NCBI GenBank assembly: GCA_958496175.1
Contig: OY292275.1
Span: forward strand, 15,314,001-15,378,000
Reading direction: 5' to 3'
Length of the DNA: 64,000 bases
From: Sisyra terminalis
Taxonomy: Eukaryota > Arthropoda > Insecta > Neuroptera > Sisyridae
The notes beneath the pieces were generated by a model. It did not search any database. It was not told the DNA's origin and saw nothing but the letters and a program-made list of their open reading frames with translations. Of the stretch, positions 25,206-37,800 are shown piece after piece (the stretch's first letter is position 1; each line of letters opens with the position of its first letter). The position numbers were made by a program, and so were the translations under genes.

Positions 25206-25736
25206 AGCATCATTTTTCATAGTTCTCTATATTTATTTTTAGAGGCACCAAATTTCCTAACCATTTATCGCTATATTGCATTTTTAACTTACAATTACTA
25301 AAGGAATTTGAATTCCAAAAGTTTTGATATACGAGCTTGTAAATAGCTTGAATTGTCACAGGTGTCTTTTTAAACTTAACCCTTATGTAACTACCCGAAA
25401 TTTTTTACTCCTGGCACATCTCGGTACTCATTTCGAAATTTATTCTGTTCTTCTTTTTTGTATTCTAATGATACCCTTAATGTACATACGGACATTTGAA
25501 ATTATTTTATGATCACTCGTAACTTCTTCCGTAAGATATATTAATACGTTGGCGATAGTTTTGTTTCAATTTACCCTCAACTTCAAATATAACAACTGTT
25601 GCCATCTTTTCTAATAAAAAACTAGCCTACATAATTTTTTTTAATTATTAGTTAAAATAATTTCCAACAATGGTATCTCCTAAGATTGTAAACGCTGAAT
25701 TAATTTTTAATTCCACCGTTAAATGTAAAGAAGTAC
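25206..25736 (-). repeat. Dispersed repeat, probable 3' UTR of a non-LTR retrotransposon (copy 1)
   Basis: About 530 bp align directly with 28602-29117, sharing blocks such as CATAGTTCTCTATATTTATT, TTACAATTACTAAAGGAATT, AATACGTTGGCGATAGTTTT and CTTAACCCTTATG. It lies just downstream, in minus-strand sense, of the reverse-transcriptase relic whose stop codon is at 25873-25875. This is therefore most simply the 3' untranslated part of the same retroelement. Confidence 0.65.
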
Positions 25737-25872
25737 CCCTTGTACATAGAACTAGAATATTACATGACAATTGCATATATTTAAAACAGAGTAATAACAT
25801 AATGAATTATAGTTTAAAGCAAAATTGTCAATAAAGTAAATAATATAATTTAATTGAAAATTATGTTAATGA

Positions 25873-26560
25873 CTAACCACTTAAATTATCAGTTGAGCTT
25901 TTTAATATTTTCTTCAATTGTTTTCGTTTAAAATTAAGAGTTTTAAGGTGGTTGGGTAAAATTGTTAAAATATTTTATTGCAACAAGATAACTCCTAAAA
26001 TAAGATTCTTAGTGCTAATAATCTTATTAGTTTTTAGCAGCGTTAGTAAATTAGATCTAGTTTGTGTACACTTATTATTATATTGTTCTTTATACTCACT
26101 ATAGTAGTATGTTAAAGCACTGAAAATAAATGATTCCCTGATACCAAGGGGTATATCAACAATATTACGTGAAGTGAATTAATTAATAAAACGATTTTGG
26201 ATATTAATTAATGGCCTGACACTATTTTTATATGCCCCACCCCATGCAATTATGCCATAGTTGATTATGCTTTCATATAACCCATGATAAATAGTTTTTA
26301 ATACCAAGGGACTTAAGCATTTGATCAATTTAATGAATAAGAATGAAAAGTATCTTATTTTTTTGTTAATTTATAAACATGTGAGTTCCATTTCATGTGC
26401 GCATCGAAAATTAGTCCCAGTTACTTACAATTATCTATTACTTTAAGTTCAATATTATTTATTTTAAGGTGGAAATGATCAGGAATTCTATCAATCTAAC
26501 TACCAAACGTAATATAAGTAGACTTATTTATATTAAGAGAGAACTAATCAAATAAGAATA
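25873..26560 (-). pseudogene. Non-LTR retrotransposon reverse transcriptase, C-terminal fragment
   Basis: The minus-strand translation, across several stops and frame changes, reads LNINKSTYITFG, then KVIDNCK-stop-LGLIFDAHMKWNSH (split over a stop), then GLYESIINYGIIAWGGAYKN, RPLINIQNRFIN and IRESFIFSAL. It ends with NHLKTLNFKRKQLKKILKS and SSTDNLSG before a natural stop at 25873-25875. This order is that of the RT thumb and C-terminal region of CR1/Jockey-type elements: 'KT.F..F', 'KYLGi..D..L.W..H', 'YGI..WG...', 'iQ.R.iR.I', and the basic tail. The catalytic palm with YADD is absent. 5'-truncated and decayed. Confidence 0.78.
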
Positions 26561-26879
26561 TTATTTTCTAAATGCCATAGCGGTGTTACTATATAAGAAG
26601 ATAGTTGTTAAGCTGGGTTAATTACTTGTCCTAAAAATATAATAAAGCTCAATTCCATTCTGAGCTTTTTGATTCAGTTTTTCATTTTGATAAAAAACAA
26701 AGGGCATTAAACTTTCTAGGAGAAGCTTTCAGCAATTTTATGCTACATAGATACAAAAGACATTTTCTATACTCCTTAGCGAATGACGGAGCTTTTCCCT
26801 GATAAAAGCCAGCTATATCGAATGAAATAATTTCAATAAAAAAGAAAATGCAGTCTTGTATCTTCTGCTAGTGGAACGT

Positions 26880-27190
26880 AGTTATTTTCCTACGTTATAA
26901 CCTCCCTTTTGGTACACCAATCGTTGTACAAATAAACGAAACCAAATTTATTCCGGTCGTTGAAAAAAATCGAATGCTGAGAAATTTCGATGGTAATAAA
27001 CTTTGTCGGTCTATCTCGCTTTGACCATTAAAAGCTGTCAGTCTTTCCATTTGAGTTTGATTGAAGGATCGAGAAAATCTCTCGAGGGTCATTTTATTTA
27101 TCTTTTCTAATTTTAACGATCGATCGAAACGAAGCGGCGGGGGCCAATCACACAAAATCTCATTCGATCGATCGTTAAAATAATTCAATA
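26880..27190. promoter_or_regulatory. Candidate regulatory element with a CGATCGATCG inverted pair
   Basis: TTTTAACGATCGATCGAA (about 27112-27129) and its complement (about 27163-27180) flank a GC-rich core, AAGCGGCGGGGGCCAATCAC. An 18-bp stem around a GC-rich loop with a CCAAT box in AT-rich DNA suggests either a structured element or conserved regulatory DNA. Function unknown. Confidence 0.3.
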
Positions 27191-28601
27191 TCATAATAAA
27201 TTGTTTTTATTGTTATTAGTGCTATTATCATTATTAAGATCGATATCGGAAATTTCTAATTGAATTAAGAATTAATAGATTGTTATCAGTGGGATCAATT
27301 TTATTTGATACAGTTCAAGGCAATGACTAAGGCACTCAACAACCCTCCCCGCACTTACTTATCGATTCATTTTCATTTTTAATTTCAATTGTTATTTGAT
27401 CCTTTTGTTTTCATTATAACTTTCATATTTCAAAAAAAAAATCCATAACGTTCTCTTGATAAATTTTAGAAAAACAAAGATGCAACAAAAAACAACTGAA
27501 AAATGAAACTTAAGTAAAGCTTTTTTTCCGATCACGCATGCCTAATTGCGCGTTTGTTTTTCGTAATAGTTCAGTTGTACAGATATTTTTCAGGGCGTAC
27601 TTGATTATATAATGGGTAATAATATAAATAATTTATTATTAGGTAATTATAACGCAGTTATAGGTATAAAAATAGAACGCCCATACGTTTTTCATCGATA
27701 ATTTCGTAATATCCACTGGTCGATTCGATCGAATCGTAAAAGTACCAGCGAGATGTTTCGAACGATCGATTTTTGAACGAGTTTGTCGTTTTTTTCCCTC
27801 CGTACAAACGACTTAATGGCATTGCGTGGATGTTAAATAAAAATATTCTAATTATCATTTATTTATTGATACATACGTTAAATATTAGAAGAGAGATCGA
27901 GCCGATTGAAATCAATACAGTGCGGGGGAGAAAGCTAGATGCATTTTTGTTAGGTGCATGTTTAATGCATCGTATGATGCATTTATAAATTTCAAATTTT
28001 CCAGGCCAATTAACATAATCAGTTTAATTGTCGCGCGATTGCAACAGATGTTGAAAACTTGATATTTCAACTCTTTCTTTCGGTCGAAAATTGTTAAATT
28101 TCAAACAAAAGAAAGGGAAAGGAAGTGAAAAACGCCTTTTCGATGGAATACTTTTAATTAATCAAGTTTTACGGTTATTTAAAAAAAAAAAAATTACTGG
28201 AGACAGTCAAGACGATATTGCTTTTTGATATGAATTGCACAGGGCTTTAATGAAAGCTTACTAGACTGAAGAACAAGAGACATTTTCTCCAAAAGAATTT
28301 TCTTTGTATTACATTTTCTATTCTTGATCCGAACAAATTGTATAGTCTTTGTCTTTTTCAGACAATATAATATAAAAACTAAAACTTTAAAGAAATTTGT
28401 GTTATTAGTGTATAAGTACATATTTCGCAATTGTAGTTTCAATTACAGGTATAAAATCATTCTTTTTAATCTTAAGATTTTATTAAATGAGAGATTTAAA
28501 TTTCTTTTACAAATGAGATAAAATTTTCTTTTCAACTGGCTCTCGTTAATACTTCAATATTTCTAGTTTTAGCCATTAATTTGATTTGCAACGCGTTTTC
28601 C
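27191..28601. other. AT-rich non-coding stretch
   Basis: No gene recognised. A second CGATCG-rich cluster lies at 27718-27780 and short open frames overlap on both strands there. A/T runs dominate from 28100 onward. Confidence 0.45.
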
Positions 28602-29117
28602 AGCAATATTTTGCATAGTTCTCTATATTTATTTTTTGAGGGACCAAATTTCCTATAAATTTACTATATTGCATTTCTAGCTTACAATTACTAAAGGAAT
28701 TTCAGTTCTCAAAATCTTGATATAAAAAGCTTGAATTGTCTCAGATGTCTTTTTATACTTAACCCTTATGCAACTACCCCAATTTTTTTTTGCTATGGTT
28801 ACTTCTGGGATATTTGGGTACCCGCTTCGATTTATTCTGTTCCTTGTTTTTGTTTTCTAATGATACCTTTAAAATACATACGGACGGTTATAATTAACTT
28901 ATGATCACTCGCAACTTCTTCCGCAAGACATATTAATACGTTGGCGATAGTTTTGTTTTAATTTTCCCCCGAATTCAAATAAAACAACTGTTGTCATCTT
29001 TTCCAATAAAAACATGTTATTTTTTAAATTAATTGTTAAAATAATTTCCAATGATATCTCCCACGATTGTAAATACTGAAATATTTTTTAATTCCACTAT
29101 TAAATGTAAAGAAGTGT
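28602..29117 (-). repeat. Dispersed repeat, probable 3' UTR of the same non-LTR retrotransposon (copy 2)
   Basis: Same orientation as 25206-25736, with about 80% identity by eye and small indels. It stops at the same side (CCAGCA then CATAGTTCTCTATATTTATT) but has no attached RT sequence, which fits a shorter 5'-truncated insertion. Confidence 0.65.
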
Positions 29118-29370
29118 TTCATATTTTTCTTCTGTAATATGCAAATTCTAAATATGTCCTCTTTAGTGAGTATACCTATCTATGACTTGCATCTAAAAAT
29201 TAAATTTCATCAAAATTGGTTGTTAAATTCGATGTTCATTGCCAAACTATTGAAAACCCATGTAAATATTCATTGTTCACAATTGACTCACCAAATTCTA
29301 CAAATTCGTCAAATTACATCGTAACGTATTATGTTATACAGAAAAATTAGATTAAAACTTTATTATTAGT

Positions 29371-29457
29371 TTAAATTTTAACATTGTTCATACTTTAACT
29401 GTATATTTATACTACTATTTATGCTACAGTTAAAGTATGAACAATGTTAAAATTTAA
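29371..29457. repeat. Perfect 33-bp stem hairpin with 21-nt loop
   Basis: Arms 29371-29403 and 29425-29457 are exact reverse complements (core AACATTGTTCATACTTTAAC). The size is close to a microRNA precursor, but a perfect stem is more typical of a young inverted duplication or MITE core. Confidence 0.8.
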
Positions 29458-29644
29458 ATTTAAAGAATTGTCGCCTACAAATTTAATTTAAGTAGTTTTA
29501 ATCAAGTCTATAATTGAATTGATCTAAAAGTTATATTTTACGTAAAAAGTAATCATCATTAACATTTTCAGGCAGAAGAGTACGAGTTAAGTATACTTAA
29601 ATTAATAAATAAGTAAATAATAACGAAATTCCCCTGTTTAAACA

Positions 29645-29800
29645 ATATACAAAATATAGTGTGATCTAATTAAATTAATATAATTTACAAAAGTAAACTA
29701 TAAACATACATTTGAACCAAAAGATACGAATTTTGATTGCAAAGCAATCTTCCTCAATGGTGATCAAGTAGTATTGGATCTCTCCATTACTACTATATGA
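29645..29800 (-). mobile_element. Decayed single arm of the family-1 hammerhead element
   Basis: It aligns with the left arm of 7692-8128: ATATACAAAATATAG, TAAACTATAAACATACATTT, GATTGCAAAGCAATCTTCCT and TGATCAAGTAGTATTGGATC. The minus-strand hammerhead at 29720-29762 keeps a perfect stem II (GATTGC-TTT-GCAATC) but its core boxes are mutated (UUGAGGA instead of CUGAGGA, AAAA instead of GAAA), so it should be inactive. There is no opposite arm. Confidence 0.65.
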
Positions 29801-31251
29801 TGACGTAGAAACTGTAGAAATCTAATTTGGTAATTCCACTTATTCAATATATTCAAATATTTTCTCAATTTTGACTAATATTTTAAAATATAGTTACAAT
29901 TTTTTATAAATACTGTCCTAATAATTGTCCACTTGTGAAGCAATAATTAATCACTGTATTATTTTACTATTTTTAAGATTATTTTTTAATAATTTATAAA
30001 AACATATACTCTATTTAATCCTGAATTATTTATTATTGATTGTGTTTTCGGGTTTACTTTTATTTATGTAGTATAAATAATTTTAACTTGAAAAAGCAGT
30101 TATAATCTACGAAACATTGCGCAAAAATAACAAAGCGTAAATTATTTAGAAATAAAAGTTTTTCAAAATCCTCTGAAATATAATAAATTGAAGATATACT
30201 ACATAATCGGAATCAAAAACAAATATAATTTTGATATATTCTCCAAATTATAAGTCGCTTACATATACTGAGTCATACTGAACACTTTAATCTAGTAAAT
30301 GAATATAGTTTATAACCCCTCAACATTCCTACCATCATTTTTTCAATTTGATTGAAAATGATTGAATAACGCGCATTTTTCTTAATAAAATTTTTGGTTT
30401 TGCCATTTTTTCATACGCACCCTTTTCCATGTTTCCCATTAAATTGACTAGTTCGTAGGGAGTAAATTGTCGTATTACATCGCAGAACATTAAGACTTGA
30501 TAGATCACTTTGTTGAAGCAAACGAAATTTGAAAGATCGATGACGATACGAATGTTTTAAGTAATTTTCTTGGCGAATTTCATCAAACAGCAAGAAAAAC
30601 AAGGGGAAACATTCGCAGTGAAAAACGAGGCTGTTGCGAATAGGGAACTTTATGAGTGAGATAAATTGAGTGCATATAATAAAATGCACTTTGTTTTTTT
30701 AAAAAATACTACGACAGGAAATTGCGGAAACTAAGAAATTGTTTCTGACAGGAAAAATATTTAGATTTCTCCTTCTTTTTTATTCTTCGAATGGAATGGC
30801 TATCCTCGACATTTTCTTGCGTTGAGTTTTCAAGCGAATAGGAGAGAATCGATAAAATGCACAAAATCGTAAACTCATACTACGATTCTGATAGACGGGA
30901 AATACATCATGCAAGACGCTGCTGCAAGGGAAAATCAATCGAGGAAGGACCGAATAAATATACAGGGAAAAGAAACGTTGCTCTTCAGTAATGCCGAAAG
31001 ATTGATGATGGTTAGCTGGTCAAGCGTTTGAATGAATGAGAAAGGCCTCAAATTACTAGTTTAATCTTCCAGCTACTAAGCCACTGGCTATTTAACAATT
31101 TTTTTTTTCGAATTGTAAAGATTAGTTGTCCGTTTAACGAAAAAAATTAAAAAAGGATTATGCAAAGCTAATGGCTTTGATGCAAATTTACGAGCTTTCA
31201 ATTTGCAATTTAGATTAATAGAACTGTTCTTGTCAAGTGTTTTTGAGACAT
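29801..31251. other. AT-rich non-coding stretch
   Basis: No gene or repeat recognised. Confidence 0.45.
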
Positions 31252-31961
31252 AAATATTTTATGCCGTAAACAAGTTGACGCCAAATATTATTCTTTTTTT
31301 AAAAACCGAATGCCAAAAAATTGCTCATGAATTGCTCTTTCGAAATACACAATTGCTCCACTGCTATTATTAATCGTAAGTTAATTAATCGTAATTAAAA
31401 AACCAAAATTTAATTCCCGATTATCTCTAATTATATGGACTTATTTTTATTGTAATTGGTACCAAAAAATTGCTCATCCGTTTTTCTATTTTATCCTCTT
31501 TTATTTTACAATTAAGCTAACAATATAAGTTTGTTTACATGGATGTATACACATGTAACCTAATAAGTTACTATGGCTTGTCCTCATAAAAGCGGCAAGC
31601 AAATTGTCGCGCGACGATGACGTCACAATTATTACTCGCAGGCTTAAAGCCGTAAAATAATTATTTATTTTATTAATTAATTAAAAACGATTTTATGAAC
31701 AAAAAATTCATCATTACTATCAGAAAAAAGGATGAGCAATTTTTTGGCACCAATTACAATAAAAATAAGTCCATATAATTAGAGATAATCGGGAATTAAA
31801 TTTTGGTTTTTTAATTACGATTAATTAATTTACGATTAATAATAGCAGTGGAGCAATTGTGTATTTCGAAAGAGCAATTCATGAGCAATTTTTTGGCATT
31901 CGGTTTTTAAAAAAAGAATAATATTTGGCGTCAACTTGTTTACGGTATATTTTATTTTTAT
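31252..31961. mobile_element. Foldback element, arms ~235 bp, related to the one in Helitron B
   Basis: Left arm 31252-31487 and right arm 31720-31961 are nearly perfect inverted copies (for example GCCGTAAACAAGTTGACGCC at 31263 and its complement near 31928). Each arm contains CCAAAAAATTGCTCAT twice and AATTGCTCCACTGCTATTAT once. The spacer (31488-31719) includes GCGCGACGATGACGTCAC. No ORF. Superfamily unknown. Confidence 0.8.
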
Positions 31962-32463
31962 AACTTTCGTTTTGAAGAGGTTAACGCTGTTACAAATAGA
32001 TAGTAGGAAAACTTTTATGTCGCTATGAATTTTTTATTCCAAAGCAGACATTATATTTGTTATTATCTTTGAATAAAGAAACTTATTTCTAATTTAAACT
32101 TTGCGGTCGTTTTATTTAGATGTGATACTTTTGAAGAAAAGTGTTTTTTGTACTTTATTTCACCAAAACGGGTGACGTGTACAATGGTTTCCTTCTTATA
32201 ATGGCGCTTTACTACTTTTATTAATAAAGATTAATAATATAATTTTTTCTGTTTTTCTCTGGTTTTGAGTATTGTAGTTTTAAAGTAACTAGATAAGAAA
32301 TCATAAGTGATTAAAAAACAAAATTTAACAATTCATTAGTTATATCATTTGAACATTAGTTACAATTGATTTAATAAGCAAAAGGGTTTAGAAATATCAG
32401 AATGGGGCATCGACCCAAGAAATATATTTTAATCATAGTTTGCAAGTATATAAGTTTTAATAT

Positions 32464-33025
32464 AGTAGGTACTAAGATCCTGTAAGTTTCAGATTTTGAT
32501 CTCAAAGAGTTTGTATGAAAAATATAATTGGAAAAATATTTTTTTTTTTTTTTAGAATTTACTGAATCGTTTGATCTAAAATTTTATCAAAACTGTGGGG
32601 TTGATAATAACTGTTTCATAAATAACTAACAACTATATAATTTTATAAAATCTATGAAAAAATTATATTTTTCACACAGATCTCAATTGACCATTCAATC
32701 GAAATCAACACTATTGGTATTAATATTTTTAATTTCCAGAATTTAGTAACATTTCACTTACATGAATATAAAAAGTATTATCTTGAATAATTGGGCACTA
32801 TTTAAATTATCCATTAGATCACTTTTTGGCTTTAAATCACATAAAATTAATTAATTAAGAACAATCAAGAATGAATACGTCAAGCAATACACAAATATCA
32901 ATGACAACACACAAACGTCAATACAGGTGACTCTATCAGCCAATAGCATTGCGAGGTTTAATGATGTTCATTTGTTTTGATTGTTGAAATTTTGAAATAT
33001 TAGTAAACCATTCCCTCACAATGCC
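32464..33025. repeat. Dispersed repeat, copy 1 (relative of 57083-58262)
   Basis: It starts GGTACTAAGATCCTG, then TTTGATCTAAAATTTTAT, GGGGTTGATAATAACTG, TTATAAAATCTATGAAAAAA, and continues to GATCACTTTTTGGCTTTAA, AATTAATTAAGAACAATC, AGCCAATAGCATTGCGA and TGTTCATTTGTTTTGATTGT. The same blocks in the same order occur at 57 kb, where the first part is duplicated as an inverted pair. Non-coding and old. Confidence 0.75.
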
Positions 33026-34632
33026 AAAAGCATAGGTATGCGAATATGCGACGTTTAAGCAGCTATGATCGTTTTGTGCACTGACGTCATTCTGGGCTTA
33101 TTGATATATGAATTATAATTGAGACAGCCAATATATAAAATTACGTTTGTGTAATAGGAATAAAATTTTTTTTAAAGTTAAAGATATATGAAATAATTAA
33201 CTGATAATATTTTTACAAATAGGTGTAATAATAAATTAAAAATTGACAAAAATATTATCATAAAGAGTCATGCATTTATCAATTTTCATGTAATAATGTT
33301 TGAGGATATTTGGAAAATATTTTTAAAATCTTACATTGTATCAAATGGATCGTTTATAAAGTTTAACTCCATATATATTCAGGAAGTCCTGTTGTCTGAA
33401 AATCCGGGAATTTCATTTAGTTATGAAAAAAACCAGAAACTTTTTATATTTTTTTCATAATTCAATTAGTATTGTGATTACAGAGAATGTGGTCGTCATG
33501 GCAAATAAGCATATTATATTAAGAATCTGTACGTAAAATTATAAGTTCAATAGAATATATTATGGTATACAAAACATCATAAAATTGATTGGTTTTATTT
33601 TAATATCTTTTTAAGAAAAATTGGTCAATTTCATTGAACACGAAGTGGTTTGTTAATAAGGTTATTTAAAAAAATCTAATTTTATTTTGAGAAATAAAAG
33701 AAAACCAAGGAATTTCTATTTCTGTTGAAAAAAAGAGAAACCCTGATTTCATAAACGGTGTCGTTATGCAATTTATCGTAAAATAGAAAATTCTTATTTT
33801 TTTAATACCAATTCAAGATTAAAAACAAATGTTGCACTAGGGCTGACAACAAGGGTTGCAAATTTCAAGATTATTTTCAGAAGTGGGTTGGAATATTAAG
33901 AAGAATCGATAATTTAAGCTCTGTATACGGCATAAAATTAAAATCTAAAATCCGACCTAATAGTTAATACATATTTAAAAAAAGATGTCAATTACTTTTA
34001 GTTCATACTCTTTGTGGTATGGACATTTTTAGAGTGTTAGTTATTTTATCGAGGAATTTTGGTTTTACCTCATTTTTTGCCATAGTGCTTTATGAAGAGT
34101 ATGGAAAACGTAACTTAAGAATATGAAGAAAAAGGTTCAGAGAGCTTTCAAATATGCTAGAGAAAAAAGAAGTCAAATGAACTTACTAAAATTATAAAAC
34201 TATTAAGAATATTTATAGCAGAAAAACGATCATTTTACTGTATCACTGTGTGGGTCATATTGCCAAAAGAAAAGTACTGACATTGAATGTTAAAGAAAGA
34301 TAATTGGGAGGATCTAAGAAAAATGGGTGAAAAATAAGAACCAAGCATTATTTAACTAAAAATTAAATAAAACTTTAGAAGCTAATCAATTCATTTTAAT
34401 CTATCAATCAGAAGTTGTACATCCTAACTATGGACCAACATTTATTCACCAAAGCTGAAAAATTTCATTGCTAATGAATAGTTTTTTTTTTCTTTTTAAC
34501 AATAATTTATCAGTGTTTGAGAAAAAAGACTTGAATCCTAAAATTTTAAACTAAATAACGAGTGACATTTCAACCGTTTTTCATTTTTGATGATTGTTAA
34601 ACAACAAATGTGATCTTAGATATGGCTCAAAC
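33026..34632. other. AT-rich non-coding stretch
   Basis: No gene or repeat recognised. Confidence 0.45.
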
Positions 34633-34826
34633 CAGACCATTTACGCCCCAACTTGTTGTCCAACTTGTGGTTCGACTTTCGAAGTTGGATCTAAAGTCGG
34701 ACCGCGAATGATGTCGTTGGAAGTTGGATGTCTAGTCGGACTAATCGAATAATTTAGGTGATCAAACTAGAAGAACCAACTAGTAATCCCACAAGTTGGA
34801 CTGCAAGTCGGAGCGTGAATGGCCTG
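34633..34826. mobile_element. Short MITE, 194 bp, with CAGRCC-type ends
   Basis: The left end CAGACCATTTACGCCCCAAC pairs with the right end, whose complement is CAGGCCATTCACGCTCCGAC; the inverted repeat extends about 36 bp to CCAACTTGTGG. The interior has further GTTGGA...AGTCGGA repeats. CAGG-type ends suggest hAT, but the flanking octamers (GCTCAAAC and CTTAAGAC) agree only weakly. Confidence 0.65.
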
Positions 34827-37800
34827 CTTAAGACCAATAGGCCTATAAGCCAATTATTTTTGTGAATTTTCATAAAAAAAAAATATTAGAAAAATCCAAA
34901 TTTTTGTTCAGAAAATGTGAGAAACTTTTTTCGTTAGTACATGGTCAATAAAAATTCATACACTAAGAAAACTTTGCTGTTAGGATATTCAAATCTAGTT
35001 CCTGCCAGTTAGAGCAGCCACCTTGATCACTTGTCAACCAGTAGGCTCATAAAAACCTTTTTTTCTTAATTGTGATGTCTTACGCTTTATTGCAAAAATG
35101 TCGATTAATATCGTTCATTGAAATACATTTGTGTATACTTAAACTTTTTGCTTACTTATTTCTTTTACAAGCTAGTAAAATCTATTTGAAAGGTCAAAGA
35201 ATAGGTGGTAAAGAAAACGTATAGGATTCACAGTGAGCTTTTGAAAGCTCAAAAATGAAATTATTATTAATTAATGAGTAAATTATAAATATGAAATTTA
35301 TTTCATAGTTAGTTGTTAATGACTCGAATCTTTTTTTTTTGAAGTGTCTTTCGAAAAAATCTAGAAAGAGAAAATTAAAATCGATAACTCACTGCTCTCG
35401 TATAATAGAAATAAGTTAACTACCTATAGGAAAACGTGAATGTAAATAACTGCATTTCATGTGCATGTGCATGTGCAACCAGCATATGCATATGTTCGAT
35501 CTGTTGTCGTCTTTCACGTTCCTGAATTAATTAATAAATACATGTCCGTCCTCTTCAACCCGCTTCCTCGCCCATTCGCATTCTCTCATCGTCCACTTCT
35601 CGCCAGTACTTATAAATGCATACCACTGCAATTTATTTAGCATTACACAAAAAAAATTAACAGATAGAATAGTGTTAGAGTAGTGGGTGTGAGCCAATTG
35701 TCTCCTCGTGTTCTTACCTAGATATATGGGATTAGTTGAGCGCTGAGGAAAAGTGCAACAAGAATGCATCCGAAGATATGGACCACAAGCTAATCAGAGG
35801 CAGAGATAAAATGAAAGAAACCGAGAGAATCGCCTTTTTTTTCCCTCTAATCTTTACCAGTTTATAATGCATCTGTTTCAGAAGATCAAACGAGCAAAAA
35901 AAATGCATCAAACAGTTGGCTTTTGTTCGTAGAGGCAACGGAATGAGGGTGGAGAAGAGACGGAAATTTAAAATTTAACAAATCGTGATTTCCCTGAAGG
36001 AAATCAAAAAGAAATTAATTTCAATTAACTTTTTTTCTTTTGGCTTCTGATCATAAAGAAAAAAAAACAATCATTTGCTTCTAATTGTACAGTTAGAAGG
36101 ATTCAACATATGGTATGGCAAAGTTTCAAGACTTATAAATGTAGAAAGAAAACTTTTCATTTATTGAAATCAAAGAAAATAGAAAACTTAGTAATTTTTC
36201 TGATTTTTTGTTTCTATAAGTCTAGTATATTCAAGCTTTTCTTTAGTCATTAGTCGTAGAATATCAGTTGAATTTATTAATTATTGCATTTCGAAAAGAT
36301 TTCTTTTCTTTCAAGAACCGGAATAGATCGAGGAAAAAACTCACAATTTTCTTTGTTTATTTACACAATCGAAATCATTTATAATAAATCGAGCACTCCA
36401 CTCTCCAAAGAAGATCAATAAATCATATCGATTAGAAAAAGAAATTATTACCAAAGCCTCCACTTACTATCATAATTTTTTTTTTCTCTTCTCGAAACCA
36501 AAGCCGTACTAATTGACTTATTAATAAACGAAGCAAATGGATTATTTAATTATTCCATGTGTTCAATGACTTTTCGGGCCGACTGGTGCCCACCTCAGGG
36601 GAAAGAGGTTGTTATAATTTAATGCGAAGGGTTTTACGGAGGTGCAGGGAGAGATTCCAAGGGCCTTATTGATTGAGGGACACCCATTGGCGATGGGATT
36701 TATGGCTTCTCGTGTTCGACCAATTGATACCGAAACAACATAAAAAAACGATACGTGTAAATTATTATTTGGAAATATTAATGATACTAATTTGAGATCA
36801 GGGAGAGAAGAGAAGGTTGAGGCTACAATTGAGATTGAGTTTCTCGACTTTGAAGGCTGAAATCCATATGAAGATTCATTGAAGTATATTCACGGTTTTT
36901 TATTAGGGAGTCATAAATATTTTTTCGAGTGTCCAACTTAATGAACACATTTCTTAAGTGTGCCATTATTATTTTTACTAAAATAAATTAACAAATGCAT
37001 TTATTAGTTTTTTTTTCCATGGTATCCCATTCCACAATAAGACTAAAACTGTAAGTAATGAAAGCTTCTATTGAATGCTCTATGCTTTTTTATATTTAAT
37101 TGCAAGAAGAATTTTTACTCCAAAGAAATTTAATTATTTTACTATACACCAAATTGTCCGAATTTTTATAGCTTATGGATTTCCATAGTTAAAATCCGGA
37201 TCTTGATTATTAGGCAATTATTTATATACTTTAACATCAACTCCCAAGTAATGTATGCACATTTCTCCATTACTTACAATTTTAAACTTATTTGCGTACC
37301 AAAATACTTAATTAATGGCAGATGCGACTAATCAACCGAAAATTTGTGTTTTTTCTACAGAAGTCATTGAACAAATGGCTATAATTTTTATTGATTTTGA
37401 AAAATTTTAAATTATGAAACAACAGAATGATAATAATTTTGTAATGTGTGTGTTGAAAATAAAAATGTTTCTCTGGAATGAGGTCTTCATTCTGGACCAT
37501 CCCTTATCAATGTTGGTACGTGCAAATTTCATGCCCCGAGGTATAAATGATTTTTATATGTCTGCACAAGATAAATAACAAAGCGATTCTCTCCATTTAT
37601 GTAATATACATCTCTAAATGTATGCAATATACTTTATATGTAGATAAAAAATAATATTACTATAGATAACATTTATTAAAAATTAGTTTAATTTTGTACG
37701 AATAAGTCATAAACAGTAGATACATCAAAAGCGAAAAAACGATTCAAGAGAAATTTTGACTACCAAAGTTATTATATTTCCAAAAAGATTTCCATTTTAT

